64,000 nucleotides of DNA from Deltaproteobacteria bacterium (GCA_016219185.1 JACRBZ010000084.1:26005-90004); one strand, 5' to 3'; counted from the stretch's first letter, positions 32,144 to 41,587 are shown. Program-made: numbers and translations. Notes: a model not told the origin generated them from the sequence alone.

Positions 32144-32536
32144 TTACTTCCAGCTAGTTTTAACGATCATATCATCGCGACAGTTTCCGGTTTTACATTC
32201 GCGGGAGCGATCACGGAGAAATTCGGTCCTTTCTTTGTTGACTTTATAATTACAATCCACATTGATTGTCCCCGGGTGTTCCTGGCAAACGTTATCCCGA
32301 TATTTGATCCATTCTCTTTGCGTCTCGGTAAGCTTTTTCTTCATGTCGTCCTTGAGCCCGTCTTTCAGCTCTTTATAAACGACGTTCAGTTCCTTGTCAG
32401 ATTCTACAAATAATTTACAATAACAGTAAGTTACATCATACGAAGTCTTGTATTTATCGCATTCACCCTCTGCAAAAACAACACCTGCCATCATGACAAC
32501 AACGCCAATCGCAACTACTTGCGCGAAACTTTTCAT
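32144..32536 (-). CDS. LprI/DUF1311-type putative lysozyme inhibitor
   Basis: 130 residues: signal peptide to VFAEGE, then the DUF1311 core with C-x-K...YCYCK, LNVVYKELKD, LTETQREWIKYRD, C and a final C in RSREC. Cysteine spacing suits disulfides in the periplasm. In known members this domain inhibits lysozyme. Co-located with a muramoyl amidase, which suggests a cell-wall maintenance or protection pair (inference). GAGAG-type ribosome site upstream. Confidence 0.85.
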   Translation of the reverse strand: MKSFAQVVAIGVVVMMAGVVFAEGECDKYKTSYDVTYCYCKLFVESDKELNVVYKELKDGLKDDMKKKLTETQREWIKYRDNVCQEHPGTINVDCNYKVNKERTEFLRDRSRECKTGNCRDDMIVKTSWK

Positions 32537-32604
32537 TCGACTCTCCTTTCAAATTTTATACTACTGCTGATGGGACATACGCTACGTATAAATTCACTCC
32601 AGGT

Positions 32605-32724
32605 TTACCACATTCCATCACCGCTGATATTGCTCGCATGATGCGGCAAATGATCGTTGGTTTTTAAGTCCGACGCACTGCCGCCTTGTCCCCCACGATC
32701 GGTGCGGACGAATTGTCCCAATAG
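32605..32724 (-). pseudogene. Out-of-frame relic of a DUF1566 repeat end
   Basis: In a different frame from the gene upstream, the sequence reads QFVRTDRGGQGGSASDLK before a stop. This matches the end of a DUF1566 module (YVRAVRGGQ...). It suggests that the second module of this paralogue was lost by deletion and frameshift, leaving only its last codons. Confidence 0.45.
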
Positions 32725-33449
32725 TGCTGCTGCTGCGGAGGTCGGGTTTCCATTCTCCCGCGAACGGCACGGACGAAATACTGGCCGTACTTACCGTAGT
32801 TGTGGCTGTTGTTGTCATCGAAACCCACGGCCCACGCGCGGTAATCATAGCCTGTGCTGGCAGTTGATGTCCAGTAGTAGGACGGCTGGGTATTCGGGAA
32901 GTAAGTCGTATTGATGGTCGGTCCCGGAGATGAAATATCGTAGTTGACGATAGAGCTCAGCTCCTTGAGGGTGGGAAGCCGCCAGTCGGAATAACCGCCG
33001 AAATTGGCACCATTCAGGGCATTGATAAAATCCTTGGTGTCTTTGCCTTTGTCCGGGGTTCCCTCATCTCCGCCATTGGTAGCCGGGTTGTTGTCGTACC
33101 AGGAGTAAGTGTTGTCCGCATCGTGAGGATCATTGTAGTTTTTTACCCCGTCCTTGTTGGTTTTCATCTCCCAGATCAGGCCGGTGACATTGTCCTTCAC
33201 CATGCTCCATGAGGAGGCGGAATCGGAGAGCGGTTTGCCTTTGTCATCCAGCTTTGTGTAAGATGTTTTATTGATGACGTAGGTGTCATCCTGGCTATAG
33301 AGGATCCGGCCGGACGTGGGGTAGGCGGTAGCATTGCCGGCGATATCGGAATCATTCGTCTGTCCGGTATCCGGAACCGATGCGGTCCATGCGACCGCTG
33401 TAGTCATCAGAATAATAAAGACGAAAATGCTTACCCATGATTTGATCAT
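32664..33449 (-). CDS. Truncated DUF1566 exported protein (paralogue)
   Basis: 261 residues. Signal peptide and first DUF1566 module are closely similar to the 500-residue protein at 19.9-21.4 kb: VTGLIWEMKTN, GGYSDWRLPTLKEL, YYWTSTAS, FVRAVRG. After that the chain runs into an unrelated tail (METRPPQQQHYWDN) and stops. The second module and beta tail are missing, with an out-of-frame trace of the module end at 32605-32724. The upstream 30 bases are also like those of the paralogue. Probably still expressed and exported, since the first module is intact (inference). Confidence 0.82.
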   Translation of the reverse strand: MIKSWVSIFVFIILMTTAVAWTASVPDTGQTNDSDIAGNATAYPTSGRILYSQDDTYVINKTSYTKLDDKGKPLSDSASSWSMVKDNVTGLIWEMKTNKDGVKNYNDPHDADNTYSWYDNNPATNGGDEGTPDKGKDTKDFINALNGANFGGYSDWRLPTLKELSSIVNYDISSPGPTINTTYFPNTQPSYYWTSTASTGYDYRAWAVGFDDNNSHNYGKYGQYFVRAVRGRMETRPPQQQHYWDNSSAPIVGDKAAVRRT

Positions 33450-33956
33450 GCTGTTTTCCTCTTATTTGATGTCTGAAAGGTTTTGATGCTCCGCCTTTGA
33501 AACCACTGCCACTGACCGCAGAAGATGTGAATCCTGTCAGTGATTCATATCACTGACATAAACGTACCAAAGGTGTCAAGGACGAAACCGCGAGAAACCG
33601 TCCGAATGCAAATCAATTGGGGATTCCGACCGTATCGGATCGGGTGATTCAGCGAGGAGCCGTTGCCCGATTGGGCTTTCCCTTGTGCATTTCTATCGCC
33701 ATGCGTGCTGACAATATGCCCGACAAAGCCGGCAGTTCATTCCGCAGGGAGCGACCAGCGTCGTTGCTATGACATTTGTTTTCATGGATCGTTTTCGTGT
33801 CATGCCGATATGCCGTAACGGTCTGTATGCTTATGGTTCAGGTGCTGCCCATCGAGCGGATCGACAACCAGATAAAGAGCAAGGGAGGATGCCTGGTCTT
33901 TGAAGTTGCCGCCGAGAAAGAACTGGCGATCGCCTTTCACGTAAACAGCACGCCAT
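33450..33956. other. Non-coding region with one hairpin, no clear gene
   Basis: About 500 bases between the DUF1566 start and the Pit stop. A 63-residue open frame at 33776 has no ribosome site or recognisable content. The only clear structure is the perfect inverted repeat at 33535-33558. Confidence 0.45.
33535..33558. promoter_or_regulatory. Perfect 9-bp inverted repeat upstream of DUF1566 gene
   Basis: TGTCAGTGA and TCACTGACA separated by 6 bases, 86 bases before the DUF1566 start. No T-run on either side, so an operator fits better than a terminator. Confidence 0.5.
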
Positions 33957-34964
33957 CTATTCAGTGAAAATCATTCGCAACAGATATAGACACATTGCTC
34001 CTATCAGCGCGGAAGCCGGCAGGGTCAGCACCCAGGCGATTACCATTTGACCGGCGACGCCCCACCGGACAGCCGAAAGTCTTTTGGATGCCCCAACCCC
34101 CAGCACTGCTGACGAAATAACATGCGTTGTACTGATCGGGGCTCCAAACACTGTGGCCAGTTCAATAACAATTGCAGAAGCGGTTTGAATCGCAAAGCCG
34201 TGAATCGGCTCGATCCGGAAAAATTTACTCCCCATGGTTTTGATGATTTTCCAGCCTCCTGTTGCAGTCCCCAGGGCAATCGCAGCACCGCAGGCCACTT
34301 TAACCCACATCGGAACCATAACAGCCGGAATCTGATTGAACAGAAACAGGGCCAATGCCAGGATTCCCATCGTTTTCTGAGCGTCATTCATTCCATGACT
34401 GAACGCCATCAGGGAGGAAGAGATGAGCTGAAGCCTGCGAAATGTTATATTGGCCCGTCCCGGCCGAACCCTGATGCACAACCATGACAGCGCAACCATG
34501 CAGAGAAATCCGATTGTCAGTCCGGCAAGCGGTGAGACGATGATGGGGACCAGAACTTTCCAGAAGATGCTTGTATATTCGATACAACTCCAGCCGCGAT
34601 AAGCAATGGCAGCACCTATCAGTCCTCCGATCAGGGCGTGGGAGGAAGATGAAGGCAGTCCCGCTGCCCAGGTGACGATGTTCCAAATGATCGCTCCCAG
34701 AAGGGCTGCCAGGACAAGTGTCCGGCAACCGGCGATCATCTGGGGGTTTATCATTCCCTTTCCAATGGTTTGTGCGACTTTGTCTCCCACCATGGCGCCT
34801 GCAAAATTCAGAATCGAGGCCATCATCACCGCCGCACGCGGAGACATCGCATTGGTTGACACAACGGTTGCGATGACATTACCCGTGTCATGGGCACCGT
34901 TGGTGTAGTCGAAAATCAATGCCACAACGATGATGCAGATCAGCAAAACGGGGATATCAGGCAC
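33957..34964 (-). CDS. Low-affinity inorganic phosphate transporter (Pit family)
   Basis: 335 residues from a GTG at 34964, which overlaps the stop of the DUF47 gene by 8 bases; longer in-frame extensions would run deep into that gene. Family signature FDYTNGAHDTGNVIATVVSTNAM near the N-terminus and the second copy HGMNDAQKTMGI in the C-terminal half; about ten membrane helices; ends in AFGAPISTTHVISSAVLGVG. Moves phosphate with a cation across the inner membrane. The DUF47 partner upstream supports this, as Pit/DUF47 pairs are common. Confidence 0.93.
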   Translation of the reverse strand: MPDIPVLLICIIVVALIFDYTNGAHDTGNVIATVVSTNAMSPRAAVMMASILNFAGAMVGDKVAQTIGKGMINPQMIAGCRTLVLAALLGAIIWNIVTWAAGLPSSSSHALIGGLIGAAIAYRGWSCIEYTSIFWKVLVPIIVSPLAGLTIGFLCMVALSWLCIRVRPGRANITFRRLQLISSSLMAFSHGMNDAQKTMGILALALFLFNQIPAVMVPMWVKVACGAAIALGTATGGWKIIKTMGSKFFRIEPIHGFAIQTASAIVIELATVFGAPISTTHVISSAVLGVGASKRLSAVRWGVAGQMVIAWVLTLPASALIGAMCLYLLRMIFTE

Positions 34965-35586
34965 TTTTGATCCCTGCCTTTTCAAGCGTAAAAGAGAGCT
35001 TCTGGGCGTGGTTGAACAGCATTTCCAGACGGTCATAAATCTGCGACAGCTTGATCGCTTCCGCAAAATCCAATTGACCCTGGTCAGCCTTTTCAAACAA
35101 CTCACCGAGGCTGACGACAAGAAGGCGTCTGCCATCCGCACAGGCCTCAAGAATCCCGTTCATCACCGATTCATGGTAGGTGCGCGTGCTGATGAACCGG
35201 ATCATTTCCTCCTGACTGGCAATGATAAGTTCCAGATCCCTGACCAGTTCCCGGGTTGAGGCCGGAGCTTCATGAAAGCCGTACAGCCCGACTCTCGTGG
35301 ATACAGACTGAATCAGATCCAGCATCTCTTCCAACTCGGTGCAGATAGCATAAATATCTTCCCGGTCAATCGGTGTAATAAACGTCATGGAAAGCGATCG
35401 GCTGATTTCACGCGCCAATGTATTTCCATCAACCTCTATTTGATTGATCCGGGAGCACTTCCCTTTCAAATCCGTGAAATCGGTGAAAATCTCCGTCAGG
35501 ATTTTTGATGCCAGTACAACCAGTGAATGCTGCTGCAGAAAATAATCGAAAAACCGAATGTTTTTGGGGAAAAGAGAAAAAGCCAT
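34957..35586 (-). CDS. DUF47 PhoU-like Pit accessory protein
   Basis: 209 residues of helices typical of DUF47 (TIGR00153-like): FFDYFLQQHSLVVLASKIL, IDREDIYAICTELEEMLDLI and a C-terminal NHAQKLSFTLEKAG. PhoU-like folds bind metal clusters and modulate phosphate transport. GGAGG lies 4 bases before the start. Lies 9 bases after the M20 peptidase stop and overlaps Pit. Confidence 0.92.
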   Translation of the reverse strand: MAFSLFPKNIRFFDYFLQQHSLVVLASKILTEIFTDFTDLKGKCSRINQIEVDGNTLAREISRSLSMTFITPIDREDIYAICTELEEMLDLIQSVSTRVGLYGFHEAPASTRELVRDLELIIASQEEMIRFISTRTYHESVMNGILEACADGRRLLVVSLGELFEKADQGQLDFAEAIKLSQIYDRLEMLFNHAQKLSFTLEKAGIKSA

Positions 35587-35595
35587 AATCCTCCG

Positions 35596-36924
35596 CTATG
35601 CATTCATTTCTATTCCAGTGTAGCGTTGAAGCAGTTGGTAGATCGCTTCTGCTCCGAACTGAACGGACTCCACAGGGATGCACTCGTCTGCAGCATGGAT
35701 TCTCCGCACAAAGTTGAAATCCGAAGGCAGGTTCATGGGCAGGAATCCGTAAGTCTGGATTCCCAGCCTGGAGAAGATGCGGGCATCCGAGCTTGCGGGT
35801 AACAAGAGCGGGACTGCAAGACTGCCTGGATCCGCTTCCTGAAGAATAGCGGCCAACGTGTCGAATAGCCCCATTACCGGGGCTGCCGGCCCGGGTTCGG
35901 AAAAAGTAACTTCAATTTCAATCTCATCGCCGATAATTTGATGAATTTCAGCGATGGCATCTGCGGGACCGTAACCGGGAAGCATACGGCAATCCAGGGC
36001 AAGGGTGATCTGGCTGGGGATAACGTTTATCTTTTCCCCGCCTTGAACGATCGTGGCGTTGACGACATTGTGAAGCATCGGGTCAAACATTGCCCCCCGG
36101 GGTCCAAGCTTATCCAGAATCTGATCCGTCATGGCAGGGTCCAGGAGTTGTGCCAGCATCGCATCGGCGGGTGCGGGCACCACCGCGGACATCGTTTCCA
36201 GCATTTGCTGTACAACGGGCAGGATATGTACGGGCAAACGACGCTCATCCAATTGTCGGAGCACGCGCCCGAGTTTGGCCATTGCGCCGCCGCGCATGGG
36301 AAGGCTTGCGTGCCCACCCGGCCCGCGCAGCGTTGCTTTCAGCCAGCAGATCTGTTTTTCGGCTACCTGGATGGCATAGAATTTCTTGCCGGCAAAATAC
36401 AGCGGAAAGCCGCCGAACTCGCCGATAGCATAGCGTGCATCGGTGAATTGCTCGGGATGCTTTTCGACAAGGAACTTGGAGCCGCATTCACCGCCTGTTT
36501 CTTCGTCACTCAGGATGGCAAGAATGATATCGCCGGCAGGTATGAAACCTTCGCATTTGGCGCGCAAAATGGCGGCCAGCATCATCGCGATGCCGCCTTT
36601 CATATCGAGAGTACCTCTTCCCCAAACCAAACCGTCCGCCAGCATCCCTGCAAACGGTGGATATGACCACGTCTGGGCAGCAGTGGTCACCACGTCAACA
36701 TGTCCATAGAACAATAGGGGAGGGGCTTTTCCTTGTCCTGCCAGGCGGGTCAGCAAATTCGCCCGCTTCGGGTATTTTTCCAAAAGCGTGGTTTCAAAAC
36801 CGGCGGTTGTCAACAGACTGTTGATGTATCGCACGCATTCAATTTCGTTGCCCGGGGGGTTGGTCGTATCAAACTGGATCAACCGCCGCAACAATTCCTC
36901 CGGCTGTTCATAACATCGGTTCAT
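35596..36924 (-). CDS. M20 family metallopeptidase (ArgE/DapE-like)
   Basis: 442 residues. First metal His in FYGHVDVV, bridging Asp in GRGTLDMKGG, catalytic/ligand Glu pair in SDEETGGECG, dimerisation domain with GPGGHASLPM, and a late His in RRIHAADECIP. Probably a peptidase or amino-acylase of the cytoplasm; substrate not known. On the same strand and 9 bases from the DUF47/Pit pair, so likely one transcript. Confidence 0.92.
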   Translation of the reverse strand: MNRCYEQPEELLRRLIQFDTTNPPGNEIECVRYINSLLTTAGFETTLLEKYPKRANLLTRLAGQGKAPPLLFYGHVDVVTTAAQTWSYPPFAGMLADGLVWGRGTLDMKGGIAMMLAAILRAKCEGFIPAGDIILAILSDEETGGECGSKFLVEKHPEQFTDARYAIGEFGGFPLYFAGKKFYAIQVAEKQICWLKATLRGPGGHASLPMRGGAMAKLGRVLRQLDERRLPVHILPVVQQMLETMSAVVPAPADAMLAQLLDPAMTDQILDKLGPRGAMFDPMLHNVVNATIVQGGEKINVIPSQITLALDCRMLPGYGPADAIAEIHQIIGDEIEIEVTFSEPGPAAPVMGLFDTLAAILQEADPGSLAVPLLLPASSDARIFSRLGIQTYGFLPMNLPSDFNFVRRIHAADECIPVESVQFGAEAIYQLLQRYTGIEMNA

Positions 36925-37010
36925 TTTCGATATTTCCCTATTTCTTTCCGAGAAACCATTGGTCTATGACTGGATTTCCGTTCAACAAGTAATTCTATGG
37001 TTTCTGGATA

Positions 37011-39683
37011 TTATGTTAATGCGTTACCATGGCCAGGCCCTGAATCACCGCATTCCTCAGATGCCAATTCTTTGTAATATCTGAATGCTTCCCGGATGCT
37101 TTCCCGGAGAGTTTCATCCTGCCATGGCTTGGTGTGGAATTTGAAGATGGCCCCTCGATTGACGGCCTCGGTGATGGTGGTGAGGTCACCGAAGCCCGTA
37201 AGCACGATGCGGATGATGTTAGGGTAAATCTCCCTGACTCGGTGCAAAAATTCGCTCCCGCGCATCCCGGGCATATGTTCATCAGAGATAATGACACCGA
37301 CACGGTTTGTTGCCAGTTGTTCAAATCCCTCCGCCGTGTTTGCCGCCGTGAGGATTCGGTAGCCGTCCACTTTAAAGACCCGTTTCAGAGCCTTGATGAC
37401 ATTTTCCTCATCATCCACTATAAGCAATGTCCGTTCCGGAGCAGCGGCACTTTTTTCAGGCAACGGCAGCCGCCGGTCCTCCCTCAGCATCTGCTCGAGC
37501 TGTTGAGCAGGGATCGGCCTGCTGAAATAAAAACCCTGCATTTCATCGCACCCATGGAACAGGAGATAATTCAATTGTCCATCGGTTTCAATCCCTTCGG
37601 CGATTACCCGAAGCCTCAGGCTGTGGGCCAGGGCAATCATCGCCCTGGCGATTACCGCGCTGTCGGGATCGCTCGTGATGTTGCGAATGAAGGACCGGTC
37701 GATCTTAATCTTGTCAAATGGAAATTGCTTCAGGTAGCTCAAACTGGAATAGCCGGTACCAAAATCATCCATGGTCATACACACGCCCAGTTCCTTCAGT
37801 TTCCCGGTCAGTCGGGCGGCGCTCTCCACATCGTGCATGAGAAGGCTTTCGACGATTTCCAGTTCCAGATATCTGGGCTCCAGACCGGTTTCCCGCAAGA
37901 TTCGTTCAACGACTTCCACCAGATTTTCCTGTCTGAACTGCCGTGGAGAAAGATTGATTGCCAGGGTAAGACAAGGAAGTCCGGCATCCTGCCATGCTTT
38001 GTTTTGGAGACATGCGGTTTTCAGCACCCACTCCCCGATGGGAACGATAAGACCGGTTTCCTCGGCCAGGGGAATGAAGCTTCCGGGAGGGGTGAATCCC
38101 AGTTCCGGACTCTGCCAGCGTATCAAGGCTTCCATTCCGTTGATCCGGCCGGTTATAAAGTCCACCTGCGGTTGATAATGAAGGATAAATTCATTCCGTT
38201 CCATCGCCCGGCGCAAATGTTTTTCCATGGTCATACGGTCCATAATCCGTTTATTCAGTTCGGCCGTATAGAATTGAAAGTTGTCCCGGCCCAGATCCTT
38301 GGCGCGATGCATGGCCGCATCGGCGTTCTTCAACAGCGCCTGATCGTCACTTCCGTCCTTGGGATAGATGCTGATGCCGACACTGCACGAAATTTCCAAC
38401 TGATGCGTTTCTATTGTAATGGGCCGTGAAACCGAATTCCTTATTTTTTGCGCCATAAAGGCGGCATCTTCACTCTGTTCAAGGTCGGTAAGGACAACGG
38501 CAAACTCATCACCCCCCTGGCGCGCCACCGTATCCGTGGAGCGGATACATTTAACAATTCGATTTGCCGTTATTTTTAAGAGCCTGTCTCCAATATCGTG
38601 ACCAAGACTGTCATTGATTAATTTGAATTGATCAAGGTCGATGGATAGTATCCCGGCCTGGTTCCTGTGGCGTTGGGCGCGAAAAAGAGCCTGGCGGATA
38701 CGGTCCTTCAAGAGGTTGAGGTTCGGCAGACCGGTGAGTCCGTCGTGATTGCTTTGGTGTTCAAGCTGGTCTTCATAACGCTTGCGCTCGGCAATTTCCA
38801 GATACAGCTTGTCCGCCTGTTCCACCACACTGCTCTCATATACTTCAAGCAACTGCTCTATGGCGGCTATACGGGAGGTGAGCAAAGGCACGTCGGTTTG
38901 AACACCCCTCTCAGCCGTATCGCCTTTCGATCCGTTCCCATCGAACACCCGATGGGAGAAAGGAAGGAGCGCCATTTTGGCATTCAGAGAGAGCGATCTG
39001 AAGAGATTTGCCGTTTCAGCGGACACCGGAATTTTGAAAAACAGAATGACCGAGAACATGTCCCCGGAGGGAAGAAGGCCGCCGAATCCGAGAACCGACT
39101 TGATCCCGTATGGAACGACAAAGTCTTGTTGGGCAGGGATGAAGGGGCTGCCAAGGGCTTCGGCAACATAAAAGACGCTATAGGTCTTCTGCTCCATATC
39201 CGGCGTGAGTTTCGAGCTCGGTTTGACCACTATCCACCCAGGGATCCCCAACTGGCTGACAAGATTATCGACCATCGGCAGCCGGCTGAGCGCCTCCTTG
39301 CTCGATAGGGGAATCGCGTGATGCCCCCTGGATTTCTTCCGTGAATTCCAATCCGGTTCCTCACCAGTGGTCCCTAAAAGAACCAGACATCTCATATCGA
39401 GGGAGGGGGTTGCGCTTCCCAGACCTCTACGGGCGTATTCCTGCAGTTCAGGGTCCAGTTCAGCAAAGCGGTGCGTTTTGTAGAAACGGGCCAACGAAAT
39501 CGCCTGCTTTCTTTCACCATCGAGGAGAGTGTCGTGAAAATACATGACGATCCTATCCGCGACCTCCTCCATACTGGTCTTTCCCATCCCCATGGTACGT
39601 AAGGCTTCTCCGCATAGCGTCATCTCACGGATCGTAAAATTCGTCATGTCATAGTGAGGCAGCCTCTGATGATTATTAGCCAT
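37011..39683 (-). CDS. GGDEF-EAL protein with C-terminal receiver
   Basis: 890 residues from the ATG at 39683 (AAGGAG five bases upstream). N-terminal ~270 residues are an uncharacterised cytoplasmic sensor of GAF-like character, then a coiled coil, GGDEF (intact RQGGDEF), EAL (GMEALIRW, with DDFGTGYSS) and a C-terminal RpfG-type receiver with Asp in IISDEHMPG. Both cyclic-di-GMP synthesis and breakdown motifs are intact. A receiver at the C-terminus rather than N-terminus is less usual and puts the enzyme under phosphorelay control (inference). Confidence 0.93.
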   Translation of the reverse strand: MANNHQRLPHYDMTNFTIREMTLCGEALRTMGMGKTSMEEVADRIVMYFHDTLLDGERKQAISLARFYKTHRFAELDPELQEYARRGLGSATPSLDMRCLVLLGTTGEEPDWNSRKKSRGHHAIPLSSKEALSRLPMVDNLVSQLGIPGWIVVKPSSKLTPDMEQKTYSVFYVAEALGSPFIPAQQDFVVPYGIKSVLGFGGLLPSGDMFSVILFFKIPVSAETANLFRSLSLNAKMALLPFSHRVFDGNGSKGDTAERGVQTDVPLLTSRIAAIEQLLEVYESSVVEQADKLYLEIAERKRYEDQLEHQSNHDGLTGLPNLNLLKDRIRQALFRAQRHRNQAGILSIDLDQFKLINDSLGHDIGDRLLKITANRIVKCIRSTDTVARQGGDEFAVVLTDLEQSEDAAFMAQKIRNSVSRPITIETHQLEISCSVGISIYPKDGSDDQALLKNADAAMHRAKDLGRDNFQFYTAELNKRIMDRMTMEKHLRRAMERNEFILHYQPQVDFITGRINGMEALIRWQSPELGFTPPGSFIPLAEETGLIVPIGEWVLKTACLQNKAWQDAGLPCLTLAINLSPRQFRQENLVEVVERILRETGLEPRYLELEIVESLLMHDVESAARLTGKLKELGVCMTMDDFGTGYSSLSYLKQFPFDKIKIDRSFIRNITSDPDSAVIARAMIALAHSLRLRVIAEGIETDGQLNYLLFHGCDEMQGFYFSRPIPAQQLEQMLREDRRLPLPEKSAAAPERTLLIVDDEENVIKALKRVFKVDGYRILTAANTAEGFEQLATNRVGVIISDEHMPGMRGSEFLHRVREIYPNIIRIVLTGFGDLTTITEAVNRGAIFKFHTKPWQDETLRESIREAFRYYKELASEECGDSGPGHGNALT

Positions 39684-39752
39684 ATTCTCCTTTTTTTCTG
39701 CCAATGTCAGGCTCCGCGGCCAGGTCTATCTTCAGACCCAGAAAAAGCCGCT

Positions 39753-40751
39753 TTATTTCATGGCCTGATGGAGGGCGACGGCTACGGCGACGGAAGCCCC
39801 CACCATGGGGTTGTTTCCCATGCCGATCAGTCCCATCATTTCCACATGGGCGGGGACGGATGAGGATCCTGCAAATTGGACATCGGAGTGCATCCGCCCC
39901 ATCGTGTCGGTCATCCCGTAGGAAGCGGGACCTGCGCCCATGTTGTCGGGATGCAGGGTGCGGCCTGTGCCGCCTCCGGATGCCACGGAAAAATAGCTGC
40001 GTTGTTCCTGCAGGCACTCCTTTTTATAGGTGCCGGCAACCGGGTGCTGAAAGCGTGTCGGATTGGTCGAGTTGCCGGTAATGGAAACATCCACGGCTTC
40101 ATGACGCATGATGGCCACGCCCTCGCGAACGTCATCGGCTCCGTAGCATTTGACGGTCGCCCGCTGCCCGGTGGAATAGGGCTTTTCGAAGACGACCGTC
40201 AGTTCACTCGTCGCGTAATTGAACCTGGTTTGGACATGCGTGAATCCGTTGACGCGGGCAATGATGTGCGCGGCATCTTTTCCGAGTCCGTTTAAAATGA
40301 CGCGCAAGGGCGACGTTCGCGCGCGGTTGGCGTAGTTGGCCACCTGAATGGCACCCTCGGCGGCGGCGAAGGATTCGTGTCCGGCCAGGAACGCAAAGCA
40401 GCGTGTTTCCTCGCTCAGCAACATGGCGGCCAATCGGCCGTGTCCGATCCCCACGCGCCGCTCATCGGCCACGGAACCCGGAATGCAAAACGCCTGTAAA
40501 CCCTCCCCCAGTGTAGCGGCAATCTCCGCGGCGCGCGTCTGTTTTTTCAGAATCGCCATGGCAGCGCCCAGAATATAGGCCCAGCAGGCGTTTTCAAAGC
40601 AGATCGGCTGGGTCTCTTTCACGATTCCATACACGTCAACCTGTTTTTCAACGCACACATCGCGCGCCTGTTCGATGGTTTTCAATCCGTACGGTTCAAG
40701 CGCCTTTTGTATTTGCGGCACTCGCCGGTCGTATCCTTCAAAAAGAGCCAT
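39753..40751 (-). CDS. GGGtGRT family protein
   Basis: 332 residues with the family-naming motif SGGGTGRTLHPDNMG, then MGLIGMGNNPMVGASVAVAVALH at the C-terminus. Starts FEGYDRRVPQIQKALEPYG. AAGGAG upstream. The family is always found in anaerobes and usually beside an Fe-S scaffold-like gene, as here; function unknown. Confidence 0.92.
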   Translation of the reverse strand: MALFEGYDRRVPQIQKALEPYGLKTIEQARDVCVEKQVDVYGIVKETQPICFENACWAYILGAAMAILKKQTRAAEIAATLGEGLQAFCIPGSVADERRVGIGHGRLAAMLLSEETRCFAFLAGHESFAAAEGAIQVANYANRARTSPLRVILNGLGKDAAHIIARVNGFTHVQTRFNYATSELTVVFEKPYSTGQRATVKCYGADDVREGVAIMRHEAVDVSITGNSTNPTRFQHPVAGTYKKECLQEQRSYFSVASGGGTGRTLHPDNMGAGPASYGMTDTMGRMHSDVQFAGSSSVPAHVEMMGLIGMGNNPMVGASVAVAVALHQAMK

Positions 40752-40770
40752 GGTGTTTATCTCCTTGGTG

Positions 40771-41463
40771 TCATTCGTTGCGGGGGTTGATGATTCTTTT
40801 TGCTTCCGTGAAACGTCCGTATGTTCCGGACGCTTTTTGAATCGCTTCCGCCGGGGCCGTTCCCTTGGAGATTGAATCCATCATCCGGCCCAGATTCAGA
40901 TAGGCATAGCCGATAATTTCGTCGTGATCGTCGAGGGCGATTTGCGTGATGTAACCTTCCGCCAATTCCAGGTAACGGGCCCCTTTTGCAACGGTTCCAT
41001 AAGTGGTTCCGGTCACCGAACGCAGTCCCTTTCCGAGGTCTTCGAGTCCGGCCCCGACAGGCAGTCCACCCTCGGAAAAAGCACTTTGCGTACGTCCATA
41101 GGAGATTTGGAGGAACAGTTCGCGCATGGCGACATTGATTGCATCGCACACCAGGTCCGTGTTCAGTGCCTCGAGAATGGTTTTGCCGGGCAATATTTCC
41201 GCGGCCATTGCGGCCGAATGCGTCATGCCCGTGCAACCCAACGTCTCGATAAGGGCTTCATGAATGACGCCCTCTTTAACGTTGAGCGAGAGTTTGCACG
41301 CTCCCTGCTGCGGCGCACACCATCCCACGCCATGTGTAAATCCGTTGATATCCCGCACTTGCCTGGCCTGCGTCCATTTGCCTTCCTGCGGGATGGGTGC
41401 CGGACCATTGTTCGGCCCTTTCGCCACCCGGCACATCCGTTCAATTTCATGTGTGCATTTCAT
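40771..41463 (-). CDS. NifU-like Fe-S assembly scaffold-type protein
   Basis: 230 residues. Cysteines in WCAPQQGACKL, ETLGCTGMTHSAAM and DLVCDAINVAM match the NifU/IscU N-terminal fold used to hold Fe-S clusters, here in a variant partnered with GGGtGRT proteins. The GGGtGRT gene begins 20 bases downstream, so one operon. Upstream there is a near-palindrome (41527) and a hairpin (41549), which could regulate it. Confidence 0.88.
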   Translation of the reverse strand: MKCTHEIERMCRVAKGPNNGPAPIPQEGKWTQARQVRDINGFTHGVGWCAPQQGACKLSLNVKEGVIHEALIETLGCTGMTHSAAMAAEILPGKTILEALNTDLVCDAINVAMRELFLQISYGRTQSAFSEGGLPVGAGLEDLGKGLRSVTGTTYGTVAKGARYLELAEGYITQIALDDHDEIIGYAYLNLGRMMDSISKGTAPAEAIQKASGTYGRFTEAKRIINPRNE

Positions 41464-41526
41464 GATCGTATTACTCCCGTTATGCGTTTGTTCCCCTGTT
41501 TCCCGGAATGCGTGTTACATCGTTTT

Positions 41527-41544
41527 TGTGTAAAATATTTCACA
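41527..41544. promoter_or_regulatory. 18-bp near-palindrome, operator-like
   Basis: GTGTAAAATATTTCACAC, symmetric except for one pair, 64 bases upstream of the NifU-like start. Shape and length suit a Crp/Fnr-like or similar dimeric regulator site, but the exact regulator cannot be named. Confidence 0.45.
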
Positions 41545-41548
41545 CGCA

Positions 41549-41587
41549 TAACACTTCCTCCTTTCTTTTTCGGAGAGGAAAGTGTTA
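41549..41587. promoter_or_regulatory. Hairpin upstream of the NifU-like gene
   Basis: Stem TAACACTT-CCTC / GAGG-AAGTGTTA with one bulged A and a pyrimidine-rich loop. It lies between the divergent ACP and NifU-like genes. Confidence 0.4.

Noticed and set aside
33776..33967. 63-residue plus-strand open frame between DUF1566 and Pit
   Set aside because: No ribosome site, odd composition and overlap with the Pit 3' end; no recognisable protein features.
37134..38429. 431-residue open frame antisense to the GGDEF-EAL-REC gene
   Set aside because: Shadow frame of a gene with clear catalytic motifs on the other strand.
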